DNA of 64,000 nucleotides from Cycas panzhihuaensis (taxonomy: Eukaryota > Cycadophyta), in the NCBI GenBank assembly GCA_023213395.1, contig CM041465.1, positions 141,739,741 to 141,803,740 of the forward strand. Reading direction: 5' to 3'. The position numbers and the translations under genes are program-made. Below the pieces are notes generated by a model. It was not told the origin of the DNA. It did no database searches and was given only the letters and a program-made list of their open reading frames with translations. Shown here piece by piece: positions 49,548 to 59,759 of this stretch (its first letter is position 1; every line of letters begins with the position of its first letter).

Positions 49548-50320
49548 ATGACATCTAGTTTTGGGAATATGATTATTCCTAAGTTTGATGGAAATAATTT
49601 TCTTAACTGGAGTAGGAGGATGAGGCCCATCCTCATAGCAAATGAAATGTGGGATATAGTGAGAAATGGTTACAATGACTTAGGATCAAATCCAACTGAC
49701 ACTGAAAAAGCTACATACAAAGAAAATATCAAAAAAGATAATGAAGCCTTAGCCCTTATCTTTTGTGCTTTGGAAGATCACGTTTTTCCCAGCGTTAGTG
49801 AATCCATTAAGTCCAAAGAGGCTTGGGATACTTCTGACTTATATCTGAAGGGGCGTCCTCTAAACTACAAAACTTAAGAAGTAAGTTTGAAAATTTACGT
49901 ATGATGCCTCATGAATCAATAACCGAATTTATGACCAAGATTCAAGACATAGTTAACCAAATGAGGTCCCTTGGGGATACCTTAACTAACAAAGAGTTGT
50001 TGAGCAGATCCTTCGATGTGTAGGAGCCGTTAGACGCTTTGAAATGGTAGCTACAAGTATTAGTGTATCTAAAGACCTAAGTACCCTCAAAATAGATCAA
50101 CTTGCTATGCTTATGTCCATAGAAGAGCAACAAGTCGCCAACGAAACCTTAGAACATGCCTTTGCTACAAAGGCCAACATTCAATCTAATCCTCAAGATG
50201 GCCCTTCAAAACAAAATGAATCTCCTCTAAGGCGAAAAGATGAAAACCCTAGAAATGAACCTGACAAAATCCTCCACGATACCAAGCTCCTCATAATAGA
50301 CAAGGGCGACCCCACAACAT
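49548..50320 (+). pseudogene. A2 gag, N-terminal and core
   Basis: ATG at 49548. FGNMIIPKFDGNNFLNWSRR is the typical Copia gag start (DUF4219-like), followed by the UBN2-type core (ALALIFCAL, SKEAWDT). The frame is broken near 49860 and resumes in another frame at 50044-50322. Homologous to A1 gag. Confidence 0.9.
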
Positions 50321-51039
50321 GAAAATTCTCCAAGACATTCGAACACTCAAAGAAACCCTAACCAACGAAGACAAGTTGACAATCATTCTTGTTGTCCACA
50401 TTGTCATGGGAACCCACAACCTTCTAGAACACCTCAAAACTATCGTGACCAAACAAGAAATAATCATACTCAATTCTATGAGGAAAGGGGGAGACCTCTC
50501 AACTTTGATCACTCTTCACCAAGGACTCAAAATCTTAGTTATGGAAAAGGAGATCAACTATATTGCACTTATTGTCGTAGAAATGGTCACACTGAAGATA
50601 AGTGTTTTTCCAAACATGGACCACCCTCTAGAGGACATGTGTCAAATACATCAGAATCTAAAATCAACAATAGGTTATTTCTATCTAGCTTTTCAAACCA
50701 GAAGAAGAGGATGATAGTTGGTACATTGACTTCGGTTGTTCCACCCACATGACCCATAAAGAACAATTATTTCAAACTTTGGATACAAATAAGAAAGGGT
50801 CTATTATGTTTGGAGATAACACTTCTCACCAATCGATTGGAAAAGGTAACATTGCCCTATTGACTGATAGTGGTGAATATAAATATTTAAATGATGTTCT
50901 ATACGTCCCCGCTTTAAGGAAAAACTTACTATCGGTAGGACAGATGATGGGACAAGACTATAAAATAATTTTTGACAACGGCGAATGTGTCATTAAAGAT
51001 AAACGACAAAATGAAGCTATTGTTGCTAGGGTATCATGA
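50319..51039 (+). pseudogene. A2 zinc knuckle and protease
   Basis: Zinc knuckle C-x2-C-x4-H-x4-C (CTYCRRNGHTEDKC) at 50564-50605. Protease WYIDFGCSTHMT at about 50718-50755 carries D-F-G instead of D-S-G, and A1 carries D-L-G at the same codon. YVPALRKNLLS follows. Frame changes near 50700. Confidence 0.9.
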
Positions 51040-51059
51040 CTAAAGATCGCCTATTTAAA

Positions 51060-51960
51060 CTTACTATCACCCCTCGAAACATATGCCCTTAGAACCACAA
51101 CTACTATGGATAGTGACCTATGGCATCGACGTTTGGCCACCTTAATTATACAAGTTTAGCCCTCATGAAAAGATTAGATATGGTTAATGGCTTACCCCTA
51201 TTGATGTTAACAAAGAGTTGTGTGAGGGTTGCCTTCTTGGAAAACATCATAGAGAAAGTTTTCGGACTTTAGCCATCGGGCATCCGCCCCTCTTCAACTC
51301 GTATACAGAGATATTTGTGGCCCAATGGCCTCCCTCCTCGGCAGTGCCAAATATATCCTTACATTTATTGATGACTTTACAAGAAAGACTTGGGTGTTCT
51401 TTCTCAAATACAACTGATGCTTTTGACCACTTTGTTGACTTCAAAACCTTCGTTGAGCGACAAAGTGAATACCATATCCTCTCCTTAAGATCCGATAATG
51501 GGGGAGAATTTACCTCTAATATCTTCAAGGATTACTGTATCCAACATGGGATTAGGCGACAACATACCAACCCCTACACCCCACAACAAAATGGTGTAGC
51601 TGAAAGAAAAAACAGAACTATAGTAGAAATGACACGTTGTATGCTTAAAGATAAAAACTTAGGCCATGAATTTTGGGCTGAAGCAGTCCATACCGCAGTC
51701 TACTTACTTAATCGATGTTCCACAAAAGTTGTTAGAGGGAAGATACCAGAAGAAGCATGGACAGGTTATAAACCTAGTATCCGTCACCTTAAGGTATTTG
51801 GCTGTTTAGCCTATGCCCACATCCCTGACCAAAGAAGAACCAAATTAGATGATCATAGTGTAAAATGTATCTTTATTGGATATAGTTAATCATCAAAATC
51901 TTACAAAGTTTATGATCCCAAATCCCGGAAAGTTATACTAAATAGGGATGTCAAATTTCA
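51060..51960 (+). pseudogene. A2 GAG-pre-integrase and integrase
   Basis: LWHRR-like start, C-E-G-C-L zinc-finger half at 51221, an integrase core with FI-DDFTRKT (frame-broken near 51360-51400), LRSDNGGEFTS, PYTPQQNGVAERKNR and the FWAEAV...YLLNR and CIFIGYS C-terminal blocks. All catalytic acids can be seen. 51218-51889 is open. Confidence 0.92.
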
Positions 51961-52042
51961 AGAGGACACCTACTATCAAAATAACCATGAACAACAAAAG
52001 GACATTACCATTAAGTTTAATGCATCAAATACATCCAAATAT

Positions 52043-52910
52043 GTGCCACCTATGTGGCGAAACTCTCCAGAAACTACTAGGGAAACAACATCACCTCAAC
52101 CACCATCACAACCTCTACCTAAATGGGTTCAACGCAATCATGACTTAGGAAATATATTAGATAACAATCAAGATCTACGCTCACACAAAGTTAACTTTGC
52201 TCTAATGAGTAAGTTACTTGAAATTCATGAGCCTCAAACATTTGGTGAGGCTAATCAACATGAGTCTTTGGCAAAAGCCATGCAAGAGGAATATAAATCT
52301 ATAGTTAAAATGACACTTGGGAACTTGTAGACTTACCACCAAGGAAGAAAGCCATTGGAACCAAATGGGTTTATAAGACTAAGTTCCACTCGATGGATCA
52401 ATTGATAAATATAAAGCTCGTTTAGTTGCCAAAGGATATGCCCAAAGAGAAGGCATAGACTATCTCAAACATTTGCCCGATTGCTAGAATGGAATCGATT
52501 CGCATGATAATAAGTTTAGCCGCCCAAATGGGTTGGCTTTGTTTATCAAATGGACGTAAAAGTGCTTTTTAAATGGTTATATCCAAGAAGATATCTATGT
52601 CTCTCAACCCCTCGGTTTTGAAGTCGGGAAGAAAACAAAGTGTATAAGTTAAAGAAAGCGTTATATGGTCTAAAACAAGCACCTAGGGCTTGGTATTCCG
52701 TATATAGACACATATCTTAAAGATCAAGGGTTTGAAAGATCTCAAGCGGATCCAAACCTATACACTAAAATTAAAGGAGATTCGATATTGATCGTAGGAC
52801 TTTACGTAGATGACTTAATTTATACTAAAATGACTCCCAACTTTTAAGTCAATTTAAAGAAGCTATGTGTAAGGAATTGAAATGACAGACTTAGGTCTTA
52901 TGCACTACTT
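52043..52910 (+). pseudogene. A2 reverse transcriptase
   Basis: EYKSIVK, LGNLVDLP-like, [25 protein letters not shown], and the catalytic LYVDDL at about 52802-52818 all occur but in several frames. Single-base gains or losses, mostly at homopolymers, occur about every 60-100 bp from 52300 to 52910. Confidence 0.88.
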
Positions 52911-52916
52911 CTAGGA

Positions 52917-53735
52917 TTGGAAGTGTGGCAAGATAAACAAGGAATATTTATCTCTCAACGTAAATATATATTAGACCTTCTACAAAGATTTAATATGACA
53001 AACTGTAAACCATTGTCAATACCAACAGAAATTGGAATTAAACTCTCTAAGACAGATGACTCAACCTCAGTTGATCCCACTCACTATAGACAATTGATTG
53101 GTAGCCTACTTTATTTAACCTCTACTCGACCTGATATAACATATTCTGTAAGTGTTGTATCTAGATTTATGCAGGATCCAAAGACATCCCATTGGCAAGC
53201 TGCTAAAAGAATCCTCAGATACCTTAAAGGGACTTCAGACTTTGGACTATACTACAAACCTATATCCGAGTTTCGATTAATCGTTACAGATTGATTAGGT
53301 GGTGATATTGATGATAGAAAATCTACTTAGGTTATGCATTTAGTATGGGATCGCAGCAGAGCTTGAGTACAAAGAAACAAAATACCGCTTTCCCTATCCA
53401 CACAAGCGGAATATAAAGTCAGTGTTAGGAGCCTGTGAATCAATCTGGTTAAGAAGACTCTTACAAGATTTTCAAATTAAACAGCAAGGCCCCACTAAAA
53501 TTTGGTGTGACAATCAGAGCGCTATTCAAATGACCAAAAATCCAGTATTCCACGACAGAACAAAGCACATTGAAACTCAATACCACTTTATTCGGGAACT
53601 TGTACAAGCAGAACAGATAGAGTTGACTTATTGTAGCAATCAAGATCAAACATCGGATATTTTTACAAAGGCCTTGGGAAAAATCAAGTTTGAAAAGTTC
53701 AGAGATGATTTAGGAGTCATACACATTGGGCTTAT
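52917..53735 (+). pseudogene. A2 RNase H and polyprotein end
   Basis: MEVWQDKQGIFISQRKY through the TRPDITYSV and HWQAAKRILRYLKG blocks (open to 53294), a broken 130 bp, then GACESIWLRRLL, CDNQSAIQM, FHDRTKHIETQYHFI and SDIFTKAL (53422-53817 open). Directly followed by the PPT (ATGGGGGAGAA) and the 3' LTR. Confidence 0.92.
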
Positions 53736-53744
53736 GGGGGAGAA

Positions 53745-54079
53745 TGTTGGGAATAATCCCAATGTTCATGCTCTAGAGCGCTTAGGGCCCCTCAAAGCCA
53801 CCTTTGAGGGCCCCTAGGGCGCCTTGAACCGTTCAGCAGCCGCCCGGATCGACCACTCACGTGAGGTACGTATCACCGCTATTTATTTTTTATATTTTTT
53901 CAAACTAACCTTAATTGTTGTGCAGCTAGGGTGATGGCGCCCGACGCCTCCCCGAATCTCTATTTAAGGGTTGGGAATACCTCCCTGGTGTTTATTAACA
54001 CCGCCACTCTTTCGGAAATCGCCGTTGTACTCAAGATGAAAGTGTCGTGATGTCCTGCTCTGCTCCTCCGGCTCCATCA
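53745..54079 (+). mobile_element. A2 3' LTR
   Basis: 335 bp with the same termini as the 5' LTR. Intron-like segment at 53866-53925. Differs from the 5' LTR by one distant substitution and a cluster near 53818-53852. Confidence 0.95.
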
Positions 54080-54686
54080 CAAACATGGCTATTGTAATAA
54101 CAATAATAACTATAGTTTGATATATAAATATTGGAGGAAATACAAGGTCTTAATGTAACTATCCAAAATTTATGCAAATTTGAAATGTTACCATGGAAAC
54201 AGCTCCTTAACAAGCAACCAATGATGCCACTAAAGTGATGTAAATAATGGCAGTTGTGACCTCTAAAGAACACACAAGGCTCTTTACTAATACTTTGTAC
54301 AAACCTGGATTCACACTTGGTGTTGTGTGCCTAAAAAAAGGTAGATAAAAGGCACTTAAAAAGGTATCCCTTTAATGGGATCAATAGGCATCTCATTGCC
54401 CATAATAGCTCAAGATTTTTTTTGTTGAGCTTCAACAATATACCCATCAATCATGATGAACTCTAATTATGCCTGAGTTACTTTATGTCATAATAGAAAA
54501 AATCATATTTTTAAATTCTGTTCTATGTTATTACTTGTATTCTTTGGCAACATAACTGTAAGAATTTTTATTTCTAATGCAAATTCATTGCTAGGACATA
54601 CCATCTTATAAAGCTCTTACCTTTCATTTACAATAATAAGAGCTATTGCACTAGTTGCTTGTGCAAATATTCTCTAACCTACAATC

Positions 54687-54830
54687 CAGCATATTCTCAT
54701 TCTTTAAAATGACTTCAAAAATTTTAGGCCTCCCGTTATGGCTAAGCAGCCCCACTTCAAATGCTAGGGAAAGGTAACGCAGTATTACTTCATCAATCTC
54801 CCCAAGCCTATTTGTTGCTCCAAGAACCAT
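54687..54830 (-). pseudogene. Captured AAA ATPase fragment, sensor-1/arginine-finger part
   Basis: The minus strand reads VLGATNRLGEIDEVILRYL, then AFEVGL and IFEVILKNE. This matches the AAA sensor-1 region (ATNRP-x-x-L/I-D-E-A-I-L-R-R) of the same Msp1/ATAD1-like family. The arginine pair at the end of the motif has become R-Y. The order relative to 54958-55170 is correct for one gene, with the intervening part replaced by the Brr2 fragment. Confidence 0.75.
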
Positions 54831-54884
54831 AACTCAAGCTTTCATGGGACTACCTAAGTTGAAAATTCTTGGTGTTTTCAAGGG

Positions 54885-54957
54885 TTATCTTCTTTGTTTC
54901 TTTCCTGGAATGAACAAAGACCAATACCTGATGTTTGCCAACTATTGCCTTTACACA
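54885..54957 (-). pseudogene. Captured Brr2-type RNA helicase fragment
   Basis: Immediately after the AAA stop, another frame reads GKHQVLVFVHSRKETKK. The GKHQVL-FVHSRKET string is characteristic of the Brr2/U5-200K Ski2-like spliceosomal helicases (start of the second RecA domain). About 23 codons match, then similarity ends. It lies between two AAA pieces. Confidence 0.7.
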
Positions 54958-55170
54958 TCATTCAATAACTGAAACCTCATCAATAAATATAATGACAAGC
55001 TTAAGCTTATACGCCAATATGAACACAACAATCACTAGTTTTTTAGCATCGCCAAACCATTTGCCACAAATGCCTTCATAGTTGCCTTGTTTAAATGACT
55101 GTGGGTAGTGGCATATATCAAACCATTTAATATATCCTCCAATTCCTTGCCTCTTACTGGAAAGACTCAT
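54958..55170 (-). pseudogene. Captured AAA ATPase fragment, Walker B part (Msp1/ATAD1-like)
   Basis: The minus strand reads KWFGDAKKLV, then VVFILAYKLK, then IIFIDEVSVI, near-identical to the segment linking the substrate-facing loop to Walker B in Msp1/ATAD1 AAA ATPases of the mitochondrial outer membrane (IDEVD is usual; here IDEVS). Walker A is not present: the ~30 residues before KWFGD do not match the family. A stop follows at 54958. It cannot work as an ATPase. Assignment rests on my memory of the family motif, without a search. Confidence 0.75.
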
Positions 55171-55374
55171 GTAAGGAGATCAGTGGCCTCCTTATGTTGA
55201 AGAAAAGGGACTGATTTAATTACCTCCCTCTCTTCTTCATTGCATTGAAAGCATCCAACTTTTTTCACCCAAAAATTCACACCTAAATCTTGATGGCCTG
55301 TTAATACTCCAGTCAAAGAGCAGGAGACTAGTCTCACTGCAATTGCTCTTAAGAATTCCGTAGAAGGCATTAGT

Positions 55375-55940
55375 TTAAAATGAACTTCTTTTCTTCATGT
55401 GTGATGCCCATTGATAGAGTGATGAAGCTAGACTGGAAAGCACAATTACAACTATCATAGGTATAATACTAAGAACAAATGCTATTGCAGTTGTAAATAA
55501 GGGCCACACAAGCCAATAATGGGCCACAGACAACATTAAGGATGATGCAAGGGCCATAAATGACAAACAGAGGGTCAATAACCTGCAATCATGCTAGTTC
55601 ATATGTCCATCAAAAAATCGCAACGGGAGACAATATAACACCAATGCAGATAATCCCAGTCTAGTTACACGGCAATAGAATCAGTTTCTCGTCGTTTAGA
55701 GAAGTTTTAGGCTGGCCCACATTCAAGAAAATCAAACAAGAAACCAAGAAGAAAATGACTGAGGATATCCTAGCAATAATAACAACATTAATGTAATGAT
55801 TCAACTTGCAAGGAAGGCAAGGACAGACACAAACATTATGATTACCCATATACTTGAAGTGCACTATATGGTCAACAAAAGATGAAAATTTGTGATTACC
55901 CAAAAGCTCTAGTACACTGGTAAGAATTATATGCAAAGGA
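55375..55940 (-). pseudogene. C interior: unidentified multi-span membrane segment
   Basis: The minus strand encodes a run of hydrophobic stretches, clearest at 55578-55375 with about 50 residues of membrane-helix character (e.g. HYWLVWPLF and a following I/V/L-rich helix) ending in a basic HMKKR. A second frame (55936-55661) is also hydrophobic. Stops and shifts are present. I do not recognise the family. No retroviral protein looks like this, so it is a candidate captured host sequence. Confidence 0.45.
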
Positions 55941-56428
55941 TGAAAATATCCTCAACCTAGAATTATTCATAGGCCAAAAAAAGAATAGACGACAAACGTA
56001 TTCCATGCATTATGGAAAAACATTAACCACTTTTTAGTTTGACATTTTGTCAAATAATTAGGGGGCACATTCTAATTACCTTTAAAATTGACCAAACGCT
56101 AAAGGATGATGCATTCTCTAGGTAGCTTCTCCTTGGGTTCTTCCCTCTCCTCGTATAGCCAATCAAATTGGAACCCAAGACTTGTTGTTGTTATTGTTAT
56201 AACTAATATCCTGCATTAGGCCTTGAACACCATTATTTAACTAATTTATTACTCTATCATCCTTGGAAACAAGGATTATTTTGAAAATTTTAGAGGAGAG
56301 AATTTTGCCATAATTTTTCTTAAAAAAACCTTTAATAGGTACAAAGGCACATGATATTTAAATATCCTAAGTTTGAGATGTGCCATCCTTAGAGAGAGAA
56401 CGACTGCCTCTCAAAACCTATTAAGAAT
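55941..56428 (-). other. C leader
   Basis: Non-coding on the minus strand between the PBS and the hydrophobic segment. An ATG-initiated MAKFSPLKF-like start occurs near 56311 but breaks quickly, possibly a gag-start relic. Confidence 0.4.
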
Positions 56429-56443
56429 GGCTTTGATACTAAA

Positions 56444-56800
56444 TGTAGAAATTATACACACTAAATATACAACAAAAACAAAATGAACTACTATGAAACT
56501 TGTATATCTCTATTGATTATTCAAACATAAGTGTGTACATATAGTTTTAATATTAATTCATTACATAAGATAGGAATATGAATGGTTGATCATATAATGT
56601 GACACATGGTACATTGTATGATCAACTTACAAAGACGTTACAAAAAGTGGATGCATAATAGACCCTATACACATAGAGTTCACAACATTAAGTTGTGACT
56701 AACCCTAAACTTTGACAATAGAACCCCAAGAATCTACTAATATTATGTCATCAATTAAATATTAAACATCTAAACTAAAATTAAACATTATCTTCTAACA
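56444..56800 (-). mobile_element. C 5' LTR with PBS
   Basis: On the minus strand it starts TGTTAGAAGATAATG and ends TTTCTACA. Primer-binding site TAGTATCAAAGCC at 56429-56441. Confidence 0.9.
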
Positions 56801-56805
56801 ATATA

Positions 56806-58330
56806 TTCTTACATTTCTTTTGACAGTTTTATACTTCATCTAAAATTTTCCTTCCACATGGTTATATTAAATTCTATATACTTACTTTCCCATAACTTAT
56901 AGTGTAATTAACATGGATCCTCTTCAATTCCCAACTTTTCATAAGTGAAACCATGATCTCTCTTGAAATTAGCCAATCTTTATCCTTTTCATATTATCAC
57001 TTGTCCTTCGAGAAATCTCCAAGCAAGGATGCACATCCCTATTGTCTTCCTAATGTTTATTTCTCTGATAGTAAAAACCCACTTTCTCCACTTTCTAATC
57101 TAGTTAGCATGCTTTATTCTTCTTATGTTTTATTACTCTCATCTTCATTTTCTCTATCTAGTAACTTATCTGACAAGATATATTATTTCTATCCCTACCC
57201 CTTGTCAACCATCTTCCTCAATTCATTGCTTATTATATCCCATATTTTTACATTCCTATTTCATATGCTTCCATCAAAACTATCTACTCCTAAACAATAC
57301 TTATCTCTCACCCTTTATGCCCCCTTTATTAGTGATCTATAGAAGTTATTCCGTAATCACACTCATAGACCACAATTGTCTTATCCTTTCTTACTTGTAT
57401 TTCAATATTCATCACTCATACATTGCTCTCATTTGGCCATATTTAACTCACTTATACATGTAGAGCAATCTTTTTCCCTCGTCTTGTCTTGCATTCCTTA
57501 TATTTGCATTAGACCTCCATATATATCGCTCCCTATCTTTGTTCCAAAACTAAATTATCTTTACCATTTATCCCTTTAATTTGTAGATATCTCTTTGCCG
57601 TATCCATCTCTATAGAATACCCATCTTACCATCTATCCATCATTCTGTATCTCTTTAGTAACAACACCTCATATGCATCTTTCTCCAATCTTATCGATAC
57701 CCTACATCATTCATATCACCTATTGTCCACACTTCAACTTTCATTCTTGACACATCCATGTCATACACTTTCATATCTTAATCTCGCTCATCTCCATTAT
57801 TTCTCATTAACTTCATCCCACTCTCCATTTTTTGTGTATCTCTCTGACATAATTGTCATTTGTATTAAATATTTGTAACATATCTTAAACCTTATTCCTT
57901 AGCCTTGTCGTACTGGCATTCTATGTATGTTACTACCTCTCGATCTCCTCCATAAGCCACCCTCTACTCCATACCGTTTATTACCCATTTACCATTATAT
58001 AATTACTTTAGTCACATTCCACTTCAAGCATAGCCTTTCAGCGCTCATTTTTACCCTAATCCCCAATACTTATTACCTCCTAATCTCTTTTAGAACTACA
58101 TTATTATCTATTATCATATCATGTCATTATAAACCCTCGCACTTTATCTCTATTTTTGACATACCCCTCCCGTGTGTCCCCATCTAAGCTTATTTTCCTA
58201 TGATGCTGACAAACTTGATTCCTATTTATTGTGCACTCCTCCTATATGTCTCCATTCATTGCCATACGACTTCAACTATATTTTCTATTCCTTATGACTT
58301 TTTCAGCGCAACCTATGCCCCATCTTCAAG
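56806..58330 (+). other. Strongly G-depleted, pyrimidine-rich tract
   Basis: From about 56890 to 58280 the plus strand is mostly T, C and A, with very few G. This opens long frames (e.g. 56953-57342) that encode low-complexity Ser/Leu/Tyr/Pro-rich peptides without any motif. No tandem unit could be defined. Boundaries are gradual on the right. Confidence 0.7.
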
Positions 58331-58758
58331 GTAATTCTTATCTTCAAGAGCAAAACTCCATGGGCATGATATAGAAGCAAGTTCCAAGATCTGAGATAGT
58401 GCTAATCCCCAAAACACAGGTCCCACGATATACTACGTGGAAAATGCTTTGCAAAAGCTGTAAAGGAAATGGTGTCATCACAAACAGGAAGATGGCACAT
58501 ACGTATAGTACCTGGAAGACATCATAGAGATGGCACTAGCTCCAATGACGTATTGGCTATAGCAAGTGGTAGATTGGAGAGGTGTGCATCATCTCTCCCA
58601 CATTTTGTGTGCAAAGTATTCATAAAAGGGGAGAAATGTTGTGGGTCCAAATGGCAACATAAAACAAGATCATGAAAGAGACCTTGAGAAGTTACAAAAT
58701 TCAAAAAAGGATAGAAAGAGCTAGCAGGATGACAAAGTGTCTTTAAGGAGGAAAGAAT
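58331..58758 (+). other. Unassigned, ends in a PPT-like tract
   Basis: Purine-richer than its left neighbour, ending AAGGAGGAAAGAAT immediately before an LTR-like start, so possibly the 3' end of a Gypsy interior. No protein similarity recognised. Confidence 0.35.
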
Positions 58759-59058
58759 TGTAACGATCCCAAGAGAATTTGAGAGAAGATGGCTACTACT
58801 ACGTGAAGTATATTTTAATAATATTTTATTATTATGAGAAGCTAGTGTTAGTGTTATAAATGGAGATATACAAAGAGATGTGTAGAGATTTAATTTTTGT
58901 TAATTGCATTGGATAGGAGGGTGCATTTCTTTGTGAATATTGCTGCTATCTGCCATTGTAATTGGGCATTGCATTGACATTATGGATACTTTCCTTGCTA
59001 CAATTCGTATTTGGGTGCGAAGAAATGAGAAGATATTCTTCTTCTAATCCACGTTACG
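58759..59058 (+). mobile_element. Probable LTR (Gypsy type)
   Basis: TGTAACGATCCC start after a purine tract, an end ACGTTACG giving a TGTAACG/CGTTACg inverted repeat with one mutated final base, and a TATA box (TTATAAATG) near 58855. No primer-binding site follows, so a 3' or solo LTR. Confidence 0.5.
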
Positions 59059-59219
59059 CTTGTGTTTATGATGTAATAACCCAAGAAAAATAAAGAAGAT
59101 TATGACTGGAAAAGAGCAGAGACAGAGGAGTCGTCCAAGCGAAAAGTAAAATGGAGTTGAGGGGTTGCAAACAATATTGGGTAGAGATCAACGAAGGGTT
59201 TAAACCTAATCTTGTGAGG

Positions 59220-59243
59220 CGCTAGAAAAAGGGCTTGAACCTC

Positions 59244-59276
<33 letters not shown>

Positions 59277-59293
59277 AACTGAGCTATTCCAGC
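59220..59293 (-). tRNA. tRNA-Asn (GTT), T-stem weakened
   Basis: The minus strand gives a cloverleaf: acceptor GCTGGAA/TTCTAGC with discriminator G (one G-T pair), D-arm with TAGCTCAGTTGGTTAGAGC, and anticodon loop containing GTT. B box GGTTCAAGCC. It matches the standard plant nuclear tRNA-Asn except around the T-arm, where two 3'-side cytosines have become T (giving G-U pairs) and TTCGA is TTCAA. It may be functional or a near-intact pseudogene. No clear T-run terminator follows. Confidence 0.88.
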
Positions 59294-59673
59294 TATTCGC
59301 TCGCGTGATTTCAGGTACCGCCTTCAAATCTGTACGGATACTGTTTTCAAATGAACTCAGAATCAGATCACGTATGTTTTGGGAATTAGAAGCATATGCA
59401 ATAATTTTGTGGAGTGAAGCGGTAGCATTGAAGTAAGAGGTGAGAATACCAAGTTTGGGGCATTTTATTGATTGGACAAGTTACCATAAAATATTTGTCT
59501 TACCACAATATTAATGTTGTGTCGTGTTGATATCTGTAACACAAGTTACGCAGCTGTTATCTGGTTATCCTCAAACAAGCCATGCCATGCAATTCAGTGT
59601 GTACCATCAATGCAGGCCTTCCTGGCGAACGAATGGCTGGTGGATGGTTACTCGCTCAGACTATATCCCGGTT

Positions 59674-59745
59674 GGTTCCATGGTCTAGTGGTGAGGACAT
59701 TGGACTCTGAATCCAGTAACCCGAGTTCAAATTTCGGTGGAACCT
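59674..59745 (+). tRNA. tRNA-Gln (CTG)
   Basis: Acceptor GGTTCCA/TGGAACC plus T, D-arm TGGTCTAGTGGTGAGGACA, anticodon loop CTCTGAA (anticodon CUG) with the TTGGA/TCCAG stem, and T-arm CCGAGTTCAAATTTCGG. Differs from the usual plant tRNA-Gln at about two positions (T to G in the D-loop, C to T in the T-stem). A TTTT terminator is at 59749-59752. Confidence 0.92.
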
Positions 59746-59759
59746 TGGTTTTATTATAG

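Larger units (their letters stand above)
45979..54079 (+). mobile_element. Copia element A2 (complete, young, nested in C)
   Basis: LTRs 45979-46312 and 53745-54079 (334/335 bp) with perfect CAAAC duplications (45974-45978, 54080-54084). PBS, a 3.2-kb leader, gag-pol and PPT are all present. Outside one 35-bp cluster the LTRs differ at a single base, so it inserted recently. Same lineage as A1. The coding region nevertheless has many small frame breaks. Confidence 0.98.
45057..56800 (-). mobile_element. LTR element C carrying host-gene-like fragments
   Basis: LTRs 45057-45409 and 56444-56800 (353/357 bp, roughly 13% apart) are flanked by perfect ATATA (45052-45056, 56801-56805). The minus strand gives PBS at 56429-56441 (one or two mismatches) and a polypurine tract (ATTATGGGAGGA) before the 3' LTR. 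Removing element A2 leaves an interior of about 2.9 kb. It lacks gag, protease, integrase and RT. It holds an Msp1/ATAD1-like AAA fragment, a Brr2-like fragment, a multi-span hydrophobic region and only a trace of RNase H. It is therefore a non-autonomous element with captured sequence, presumably mobilised by Copia proteins. Confidence 0.88.

Noticed and set aside
56953-58187. Long open frames (129, 112 and 86 codons)
   Set aside because: They are open only because the tract lacks the G and A patterns needed for stops. The translations are low-complexity Ser/Leu/Tyr/Pro without domains.
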